Source: Chamaelirium japonicum (taxonomy: Eukaryota; Streptophyta; Magnoliopsida; Liliales; Melanthiaceae). Taken from it: a stretch of DNA of 64,000 nucleotides. Of this stretch, positions 56,983-64,000 are shown one piece after another (the first letter of the stretch is position 1; every line of letters starts with the position of its first letter). Both the position numbers and the translations under genes were made by a program. The stretch covers positions 48,143,979 to 48,207,978 of the forward strand of contig OX393557.1 of the NCBI GenBank assembly GCA_947650365.1. The letters run 5' to 3'. Under the pieces are notes generated by a model. The model worked only from the letters and a program-made list of their open reading frames with translations. It had not been told where the DNA came from and did not search any database.

Positions 56983-58827
56983 ATGGCTCTTGCTTCTGGT
57001 TCTCGTCCTCCGCTCTCGCACGCTCGTGGTCGTGGTGGTCGCTTTCTGTCTGGTGGTCGTGGCACTAGTGGTCCTCCCGGTCCTTGTACCTATTGTGGCA
57101 AGCAGTTTCATGATCACTCCCGATGTTACCAGCTGTACCCACATCTGCGTACTACCCCTCCACCTGCTCCTCGTTCATCGACTGTGGCTGCTGTAGACAT
57201 CTCTAGTTCGTCAACATCTCCTTCTCCGACTCCTGGAGTTTCGGATTTCAGTCAGATGGTCTCCCAGGTGCAACAACTGATGAGTCAGCTTCAGCATCTT
57301 CAGCCTTCGTCTTCTCAGCCCTCCGCGTCCACTGCTTCCTCCTCAGGTACTTCGTTCGCTTTCCAAGCATCCGGGGTTGATCCCAGTTCTTCACCCTGGG
57401 TGATCGACTCTGGTGCTACTGACCACATGACTGGTGAGCTTCGTCTACTTTCCCATATTGAGCCTTATTGTCAGCGAAATGTGCGCCTTGCTGATGGATC
57501 CGTTACACCGATTCTCAGCAAGGGTACTGTTCCTCTTTCTTCTGCTGTTAGTCTTGACTCTGTCTTGCATGTTCCTAAACTGTCCCTTAATTTGCTATCT
57601 GTTAGTCGTTTGACTCATTCGTTGCAGTGTTCTGTGACATTCTTTCCTGGTGGATGTGTTTTTCAGGACCTGACTTCGAGGAGGACTTTTGGCACGGGCC
57701 GTGAGAAGGGTGGACTGTACTTGCTGGATCGACTGCTTGTTCCGCCTGCTGCTGCTGCTGCTGCTGTTCTGCCTGTTGCCCCTTCTGCTTCTCCTGCCCG
57801 CTTCTCTACCTCCACGACTGGTGCTCTGTGGCATGCTCGGTTTGGTCATGCCAGTCCCCTCACTGTGGCTTCTGTCTGTCATGAGTCTTCCTTTAGTTTT
57901 TCTTTTCGTTGTGATGTGTGCGAACTTTGTAAACACACACGTAGTTCTTATTCTCCATCTCTTAGTCGGTCATCTGCTGCTTTTGAGTTAATTCACTATG
58001 ATGTCTGGGGCCCGTCCCCCACGACAACATATGATGGTTTTTGTTACTATGTGATCTTTATTGATGATTATTCTCGTTGTTGTTGGGTTTATCTTCTGAA
58101 ACGCAAGTCTGATGTGTTTTCTATGTACTGTCATTTTTCTGCAATGGTTCAGACTCAGTATGGCGCTCGCATACATGTTCTTCGTTCTGACAATGGTGGT
58201 GAATATACTTCTGGTTCTTTTACTTCTTATCTTGCAGCACAGGGCACTATTCATCAGTTTTCGTGTCCCTATACACCTGAGCAAAATGGTGTGGCGGAGC
58301 GTAAGAATCGTCATCTATTGAATATTGTCCGATGTATTCTTCGCGGGATGTCGGTTCCTAAGTCTTTTTGGAGCTCTGCTCTTCTTACGGCCGCTTATTT
58401 GATCAACCGCACTCCTTCGCGTTCTCTTAATGGTAAAACTCCGTTCCATCTACTTCATCCTACCATGCCCCTTTTTCCCATTCCTTTGCGTGTTTTTGGC
58501 TGTGTGTGTTTTGTCCAAGATCGTCGTCCTTCCCGGTCAAAACTTGATGATAAGTCTATTCGGTGTGTCTTTCTTGGTTACTCCTCTGGGGTCAAAGGTT
58601 ATCGTTGTTTTGACCCCATATCATGTCGGGTTTATCATTCTATGGATGTCACGTTTCATGAGGACGTCTCCTTCTTTCAGGATCGGTCTCCCCCGTTGTC
58701 TGTTCCTGTGCCACCTATGGCTGCTCAGCCTATGCCTGTCTTTCCTATCACCGGTATGTTGCCTCCCCGCCCGCATATTACAGACCTATCACAGGCGGTC
58801 GCACCAAGCTCCAATTGTCCCGTCTAG
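56983..58827 (+). pseudogene. Copia B zinc knuckle, protease and integrase
   Basis: 614 residues in the same frame as gag. CCHC knuckle C35-C38-H43-C48 (CTYCGKQFHDHSRC), protease DSGAT at 142-146 (WVIDSGATDHM), integrase with HHCC (LWHARFGH, CDVCELC), and DDE residues in HYDVWGPSP, LRSDNGGEYTSG and PEQNGVAERKNRH, then the C-terminal GCVCFV and GYSSGVKGYRCFDP. The frame is lost in the linker near 58790 and reverse transcriptase continues in another frame. Confidence 0.9.
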
Positions 58828-59944
58828 CCCTCTCACTGTGCCAGAACCTCTTCCGACGTCAGGTGTCCCTCCTTCCTCTGTCCCTCTTGCTTCTTCTGCT
58901 GACATACCTATTGCTCTTCGCAAGGGTAAGCGTACTTGTGTCACTAATCACCCTTTGGCGAGTGTTGTCTCTTATCAGGGCCTTTCCCATGCATATCATG
59001 CTTATCTAACTGCCACAGACTCTATTCGCATTCCTCGTTCTACTACTGAGGCTCTACGTGATCCTGAATGGGTCAAAGCTATGGATGCTGAGATGTCTGC
59101 CTTGCGCCAGAATGGAACTTGGGCTTTGGTTCCTTTTCCCCCTGGGAAGCGTACGGTTGGCTGCAAGTGGGTCTACACTGTAAAGTATCGTGCTGATGGT
59201 TCTCTTGAACGTTACAAAGCCAGACTTGTAGCTCGAGGTTTTACGCAGACTGCTGCTGAGTTTGGTGCTACCATTGCTCCTGTTGCCAAGTTGACCAGTG
59301 TTCGTTTACTGCTTTCTCTTGCTGCTCGCCACTCTTGGCCTCTTCATCAGCTTGATATCAAGAATGCTTTTCTTTATGGTAATCTGGCTGAGGAGATATA
59401 TATGGACCCCCCTCCAGGGTACCGTCTTCAGGGGGAGTATTCGGGCCGGGTTTGTCGCTTGCTCAAGTCACTTTACGGCTTGAAGCAGTCTCCCAGGGCT
59501 TGGTTTGAGCGTTTTAGTACAGTGATTCTTCGCATCGGCTTTACTCGATGTTATGCTGATCCAACCTGCTTTATTAAGATCACTGCTGAGGGCCGACGTG
59601 CTATTGTTCTGGTATATGTTGATGATATTATTCTTACAGGGGATGATGCAGAAGGGATTACTGCTGTCAAGAATACTCTTCAGGCTGCCTTCGAAGTAAA
59701 GGATCTTGGTCCTCCTCGTTACTTTCTGGGGATTGAAATAGCTCGTTCTCGTCAGGGTATCTCTATCTCTCAGCGAAAGTATACACTTGATCTTCTGCAT
59801 GATACTGGTCTTCTTGGGTGTCGACCGGCTCGTACACCGATGGATGCTAATCATCGTCTACATGCAGAATCCGGCGATCTTCTTTCTGATCCCAGTTCCT
59901 ATCAGCGTCTTGTTGGTCGTTTGATTTATCTAACTCACACTTGA
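58745..59944 (+). pseudogene. Copia B reverse transcriptase, ending at TGA
   Basis: Reading frame shifted relative to integrase. Conserved blocks: W.LVPFPPGKRTVGCKWVY, YKARLVARGF, HQLDIKNAFLYG, YGLKQSPRAWFERF, active site YVDDIILTGDD, FEVKDLGPPRYFLGIE and YQRLVGRLIYLTHT. TGA at 59942-59944 lies directly before PDISFAV, where copia elements normally have Arg, consistent with CGA to TGA. Confidence 0.9.
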
Positions 59945-60577
59945 CCTGATATCAGCTTTGCAGTTAGTGTGGTGAGTCAGTTTATGCATGTTCCCCGCAC
60001 ATCACATATGGCGGCTGCAATTCGGATTCTACGTTATCTTAAGGCTGCTCCTGGCCTTGGACTTTTTTATCGGGTTCAGGATGGATTCGAGTTATCCTGT
60101 TATACTGACTCGGATTATGCGGGTTCCCTTTCCGATCGTCGCTCTACTTCTGGCGTCTGCACATTTTATGGTGAGCATCTTATTTCATGGAAGAGTAAAA
60201 AGCAGCATGTTGTCTCTCGATCTTCTGCTGAGGCTGAGTATCGTGCTATGGCACATGGGACCACCGAGTTGATTTGGTTACATTCTTTCTTATCAGAGCT
60301 TGGATTTCCTACGTCCGGCTGTTCAACTCTTTTCTGTGATAATCAGTCAGCAATTATGCTTGCTTCTGATTCTGTTCTTCATGAGCGGACCAAGCATATT
60401 GAGGTTGATATTCACTTCCTCCGGGATCATGTTCGGTCTGGTACAATTACTCCAGTATTCATTCCATCTGCTGACCAAATTGCTGATGCATTTACCAAGG
60501 CTATTGGACTACTCGTCTTCTTACTACTGTTTCCAAGCTGGGAATGTCTGATGTCTTTGCTCCAGCTTGAGGGGGAG
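59945..60577 (+). pseudogene. Copia B RNase H and polypurine tract
   Basis: Continues the reverse transcriptase frame: SCYTDSDYAGS, SWKSKKQHVVSRSSAEAEYR, FCDNQSAIMLA, HERTKHIEVDIHFLRD and ADAFTKA. A one-base shift after TKA (about 60505) moves the normal ending (KLGMSD-type text) into another frame. Polypurine tract GAGGGGGAG at 60569-60577. Confidence 0.88.
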
Positions 60578-60725
60578 TATTGGAGATAGTTTGTCCTTAT
60601 TAGTAATAAGTTTGTCCTTATTAGTAATATGTTCTTCTTTGAGGACTTCTTTGTAATTCTGGTATCTCATTATATTATAAAAGGGGTGTTAGGGTTTGTT
60701 TAACCCTAACCCGTGTTTTACTACA
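60578..60725 (+). repeat. 3' LTR of copia B
   Basis: 148 bp, one difference from the 5' LTR; followed by the target duplicate ACATA. Confidence 0.94.
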
Positions 60726-60730
60726 ACATA

Positions 60731-60986
60731 TACGATGATGTTCGACGAAAGTTTGTTGTGTATAATGAGAGCTACAAGGCGCATTCTGATTTGATTAGGA
60801 AATTTGCTGAATTTAAAGAACGAAATATGGTTACAGTGCGGACAAGCCCATACCGGTACCCCAAAGGTTTTTTAAGATGCTACATTCAAGTAGTGCGGGT
60901 CCATACAAAGTTCTCAAGAAGATTAGCTCCAATGCATCTATCTTTCATCTATTGGAAGACATGGGCATAAGAAAAGTCTTTCCAAC
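60731..60986 (+). pseudogene. Ty3/gypsy integrase C-terminal fragment, right of the nested copia
   Basis: Continues the gypsy text of 55250-55432: YDDVRRKF, YKAHSDLIRKFAEFKE, RYPKG, then after a frameshift GPYKVLKKISSNA and EDMGI. This is the conserved integrase tail of plant gypsy elements. Cut off at 60986 by insertion of the family-A element. Confidence 0.8.
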
Positions 60987-61128
60987 TGTTAATGTACATA
61001 TAGATGGGTCGGGTTTACTGTACAGTCGGGTCGGATTGTATAGATATACATGTACATATATTGGGCTTGAGTCCCTCAATGGAATGCATTCTATTCCTCT
61101 CCAAAACCCTAGCCGTTATCTCCTAACA
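60987..61128 (+). repeat. 5' LTR of copia A4
   Basis: 142 bp. Shares GGGTCGGGTTTACTGTA, TATATTGGGCTTGAGTCCCT and CCCTAGCCGT with the A1 LTR, differing by indels near its middle. Confidence 0.92.
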
Positions 61129-61189
61129 TGGTATCAGAGCTCTAGGGTTCTCCTTTGCGACGGCGACGACGACGACGACGGTCTCCCCT

Positions 61190-61440
61190 TCCGGCGAGGT
61201 CCTCCCCTCCGGTCTCCCCTCACCCGCTCGGCAGCCCCCCCACCCTTCCTCCTCACCCGCCGGCAGCCCCCCGCCCCTCCTCCTCACCCGCCGGCAGCCC
61301 CCCGCCCCTCCTCCTCACTCGCCGGCAGCCCCCCGCCCCTCCTCACCCGTCGGCAGCCCCTCCCCCCTCCTCCTCATCCGTCGGCAGCCCCCCGCCCCTC
61401 CTCCTCACCCGCCGGCAGCCCCCCGCCCCCTCGCCCCCTC
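61190..61440 (+). repeat. GC-rich tandem repeat, about 28-29 bp, about 7 copies
   Basis: Unit CCTCCTCACCCGCCGGCAGC plus CCCCCGCCC, repeated with small changes where the element's leader/gag should be. Confidence 0.85.
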
Positions 61441-61611
61441 CCTCCACCCCCCCGACCCCCCCATCCTCCACCCTCCCCTGCACCCCCGCTCCCTTCTGCA
61501 CCCCCTGAAGCCCCACCGCCCTCCCTTCTCCTCTGTCCCGAACTGCTCGTCTCCTCTGTACGGACTGCCTTAGACCTTTCTTGTGCCGGCTCGCCCCCGT
61601 ACTTCAGGGGT

Positions 61612-64000
61612 ATGGCTTTCTCCAGCATCTCTCGGCTCCCATACTGCCTGCACACCGTCGCTGATCGTCGAGTCCCTCCGTCTCCTCGTTTTGATGGTAT
61701 TCTCGGGCCACATCCCTCCACCACATCAGTCGACTGTGGACGTCGTCAGGGTCTCCTCCGCCATGATGGCGAGACTGTTGCTGCTGCTGATCTCCTTACT
61801 CCAGCACCGCCTGCCACCACTCCTGCTCCGTCTCGGTCTTACTCCGACCGCCTCCAGCGCTTTGAGGAGTTACTGTTGCGATACCTCGCCTCCACCAGCT
61901 CTTCGACAGATCACGGTCTCTCTGTCACTCCGGGTACTTCTGCTCAGTCTCGGTCTTACTCCGACCGCCTCCAGCGCTTTGAGGAATTACTGCTTCGGTA
62001 CCTCGCCTCCACCAGCTCTTCGACAGCTCACAGTTTCTCTGCCACTCCGGGTACTACTGCTCCATGGATCTTCGACTCGGGTGTCTCCTGTCACCTCACT
62101 TTTGACTCTACTGTCCTTACTGACTGTTCTCCCACTACCACCCACCAGGAGGTTCGCACTGCGGATGGGACTCTCGTCCCTATTCCGCAATGTGGATCCG
62201 TCACTACTACCTCTGACCCTTCTGGTCGCCTGACCCTACCCCATGTCCATCATGCCCCCCGTCTTAACATTAATCTGATCTCTATCAGTTCTCTTTACGA
62301 CTCTGGCCTGACTGTCACCTTCACCCCTTCTGTTTGTGTTGTGCAGGATTCGCGGACGGGTCAGAGGGTTGGGCTGGGCCGTAGAGCAGGAGGACTTTAC
62401 CAGCTGGACCATCTCCATATATCTTCCGTTCCTGTTGCGTCTGTCATGTCTGTTACCTCCGATGCCGACCTGTGGCACAGAAGGTTAGGTCATATATCGA
62501 GTGATCGACTCAAAAGCGTATTCCGTTCGGGCGCTTTGGGTCGAGCGTCCTTCTCCCCTCTCTCTGTTTGTACGGGTTGTAGACTAGCAAAGCATCTAGC
62601 TCTTCCATTCTCTGCTAGTACTTCCCACTCTGATGCTTTATTTGATTTAGTACATTCGGACATTTGGGGTCCTGCACCTGTTGCATCCATTTCGGGTTAC
62701 CTGTACTATGTGTGTTTTATCGATGACTACTCTAGGTGCACCTGGGTTTATCTTATGCGTCATCGGTTTGAAGTCCCTCACATCTTTAGGAGATTCACCA
62801 CTATGATACACACTCAGTTTGGTCGACGCATCAAGACCTTTCGGTCTGATTGTGCCAAGGAGTATCTTTCCTCTGAGATGCGTGAGATTCTTCAATCTCA
62901 CGGCACTCTTCACCAGCAGTCCTGTCCCCACACCCATGAGCAGAACGGCGTGGCCGAACACAAGCATCGTCATGTCCTTGAGACCGCACGAGCCTTGCTT
63001 CTCTCTGCATCTGTTCCTCACTCTTACTGGGCTGAAGCTGTCATGACGGCTGTCCACCTCATCAATATCACTCCGTCATCTGCTCTGTCCGGTGCCACCC
63101 CATATGAGCACCTCCACTCCAGCCCACCTGACTACTCTTTTCTTCGCACGTTTGGCTGCACGTGCTTCGTTCTTCTTCCTCCCCATGAGCGCACCAAACT
63201 CTCTGCGAGATCTGTTCGGTGTGTTCACTTGGGCCTCATTCGGGAGCACAAGGGGTATCGTTGTTACGATCCCTTGGCTCGCCGGATCCGTGTCTCCCGT
63301 CACGTTTCCTTTATTGAGGATGTCTCATACTTTTCCCCTGAGTCTCGGGATATTTCCTTGCCTCCTGCGTCACCCTCCTCGCCTTCATCACCTCTCCACA
63401 TCCCCGTTCTACCCCCGTTTTCTGTTGCCCCACCCACGCCTACTCCACCTCCATCTTCCCCGCCACCTCCACCACCACCACCACCTCCTCAGTCTCCACC
63501 GCCACCTCCTCCACCACCACCACCTCAGTCTCCCTTGCCACCTCCACCACCACCCATTACTCGTGTCTATATACGTCGGTCTGCAGCTCCCCCTCCAGAG
63601 TCGGTTCACACTGGTACTCCCTCGCCTGATGCTACTGCCCCCTCCTCCCCGGTCGTGGATCCTGCTCCTGTTCGGCGCTACCCGGCGCGCGAACATCACC
63701 CTCCTGACAGATATGACTACTCTCCGGACAGGTTTGGCTACTCTGCTTTTCCCTCTGACTCTCCTGACTCTTCTGGCTATTCTGCCAGTGTCTCCTATTC
63801 ACCCTCCTTTCAGGCTTTTCTTACTGCTATCCACACCCATCGGGAGCCCCAATCGTACCGTGAGGCAGCGTTACTTCCAGAGTGGCGGCAGGCCATGTCA
63901 GTTGAGCTTGAGGCTTTTCAGCGGACCCAGACCTGGGAGTTGGTGCCTTATCCCTCCGGAGTGGTGCCTGTTAGTTGCAAGTGGATATTCAAGGTCAAGA
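61612..64000 (+). CDS. Copia A4 protease-integrase-reverse transcriptase, partial (runs off the window)
   Basis: Open from ATG 61612 to the window end without a stop; the frame is in fact open upstream from 60790, through the LTR. A duplicated Leu-rich segment (SYSDRLQRFEELLLRYLAST, twice) precedes the protease motif, which reads DSGVS instead of DSGAS/DSGAT. Integrase follows: HRRLGH, CTGCRLAKHLALPFSAS, HSDIWGP, FIDDYSRCTWVY, FRSDCAKEY and EQNGVAEHKHRH. Then come KGYRCYDPLARR (the Cys codon that is TGA in A1), a long Pro-rich linker and the first reverse transcriptase residues (WELVPYPSG, CKWIFKVK). No zinc knuckle or capsid precedes it, so although open it probably cannot support a complete cycle. 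Confidence 0.85.
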   Translation, partial: MAFSSISRLPYCLHTVADRRVPPSPRFDGILGPHPSTTSVDCGRRQGLLRHDGETVAAADLLTPAPPATTPAPSRSYSDRLQRFEELLLRYLASTSSSTDHGLSVTPGTSAQSRSYSDRLQRFEELLLRYLASTSSSTAHSFSATPGTTAPWIFDSGVSCHLTFDSTVLTDCSPTTTHQEVRTADGTLVPIPQCGSVTTTSDPSGRLTLPHVHHAPRLNINLISISSLYDSGLTVTFTPSVCVVQDSRTGQRVGLGRRAGGLYQLDHLHISSVPVASVMSVTSDADLWHRRLGHISSDRLKSVFRSGALGRASFSPLSVCTGCRLAKHLALPFSASTSHSDALFDLVHSDIWGPAPVASISGYLYYVCFIDDYSRCTWVYLMRHRFEVPHIFRRFTTMIHTQFGRRIKTFRSDCAKEYLSSEMREILQSHGTLHQQSCPHTHEQNGVAEHKHRHVLETARALLLSASVPHSYWAEAVMTAVHLINITPSSALSGATPYEHLHSSPPDYSFLRTFGCTCFVLLPPHERTKLSARSVRCVHLGLIREHKGYRCYDPLARRIRVSRHVSFIEDVSYFSPESRDISLPPASPSSPSSPLHIPVLPPFSVAPPTPTPPPSSPPPPPPPPPPQSPPPPPPPPPPQSPLPPPPPPITRVYIRRSAAPPPESVHTGTPSPDATAPSSPVVDPAPVRRYPAREHHPPDRYDYSPDRFGYSAFPSDSPDSSGYSASVSYSPSFQAFLTAIHTHREPQSYREAALLPEWRQAMSVELEAFQRTQTWELVPYPSGVVPVSCKWIFKVK
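61831..62064 (+). repeat. 117-bp in-frame tandem duplication
   Basis: Copies 61831-61947 and 61948-62064 start TCTCGGTCTTACTCCGACCG and differ at roughly a dozen positions. 117 is a multiple of three, so the frame is kept. A1 has a single equivalent of this segment. Confidence 0.92.

Larger units (their letters stand above)
55433..60725 (+). mobile_element. Full-length Ty1/copia retrotransposon, family B
   Basis: 5,293 bp in sense orientation to the receptor gene. LTRs of 148 bp (55433-55580, 60578-60725) differ at one position by eye and start TATTGGAG rather than the usual TG; both end ACTACA. Exact 5-bp duplication ACATA (55428-55432, 60726-60730). Primer site TGGTATCAGAGCC directly after the 5' LTR, polypurine tract GAGGGGGAG before the 3' LTR. 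Internal order gag, protease, integrase, reverse transcriptase, RNase H. Four lesions: TAG at 56980, a frameshift near 58790, TGA at 59942 and a frameshift near 60505. It is a different family from A1. Confidence 0.95.
53345..64000 (+). other. Receptor intron 3, at least 10.6 kb, continues past the window
   Basis: Starts with donor GTATGTATAC. The visible part is almost entirely retrotransposon: a decayed gypsy element, a copia element nested in it and a family-A copia element. No CHASE, kinase or receiver exon was found. Confidence 0.75.
60987..64000 (+). mobile_element. Ty1/copia family A element (A4), 5' part; continues past the window
   Basis: The 5' LTR at 60987-61128 (142 bp, TGTTAATG to CTCCTAACA) is homologous to the A1 LTR. 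Primer site TGGTATCAGAGC at 61129-61140. Most of gag is absent: between the primer site and protease there is a GC-rich repeat tract and a short unrelated-looking segment. Protease, integrase, the Pro-rich linker and the start of reverse transcriptase follow, colinear with A1. Orientation is the same as the receptor gene and opposite to A1 and A2. Confidence 0.92.

Noticed and set aside
61155-61508. Pro-rich 117-codon frame
   Set aside because: Translation of the 28-bp GC-rich repeat in the leader of copia A4.

Overview
The window is nuclear DNA of a flowering plant. The evidence is two plant-specific genes with long GT-AG introns, a complete Cassandra TRIM element with 5S rRNA-derived LTRs, and a dense load of plant transposon families (Ty1/copia, Ty3/gypsy, CACTA, hAT-type and Mutator-type MITEs, SINE-like repeats, GA/CT microsatellites). 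The species cannot be fixed from sequence alone. Large, TE-rich introns argue against a small compact genome.

Layout. 1-3919 is a long gypsy-type LTR-like block with a GA tract and a GC-rich segment. 3922-5715 holds a minisatellite and a Mutator-type MITE with an exact 9-bp target duplication. 5725-15498 is gene 1 (+ strand), an OBERON1/2-type PHD-finger protein of 588 residues in two coding exons (6307-7432 and 14858-15498). They are separated by a 7.4-kb intron holding two hAT-type MITEs, an old internal duplication and a long fold-back. 15.5-34.3 kb is intergenic: CT/GA arrays, several MITEs with target duplications, and a CACTA element carrying a solo Cassandra LTR.

34662 to beyond the window end is gene 2 (+ strand), the 5' part of an AHK2-type cytokinin receptor histidine kinase. 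Three phase-0 exons are visible (34662-34946, 45408-45683, 52967-53344). The rest of CHASE, the kinase and the receiver must lie past 64000. Exon 1 looks like a diverged copy of exon 3 (membrane segment plus CHASE N-terminus, ending at the equivalent intron), so the extracytoplasmic module appears internally duplicated.

Each of the three visible receptor introns has been invaded. Intron 1 carries an hAT-type MITE, a broken copia remnant and a young antisense copia element with two identical 129-bp LTRs and TSD TTGAC. Intron 2 carries a decayed antisense element of the same family, with mismatched LTRs and a minisatellite where reverse transcriptase should be, plus a full Cassandra TRIM. Intron 3 carries a decayed gypsy element split by a copia element (55433-60725) and followed by a third member of the first copia family that runs off the window.

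The two host genes are unrelated in function (meristem chromatin regulation and cytokinin perception); nothing shows they work together beyond sharing a strand. No rRNA, tRNA or CRISPR locus was found; the 5S-like sequences belong to Cassandra.
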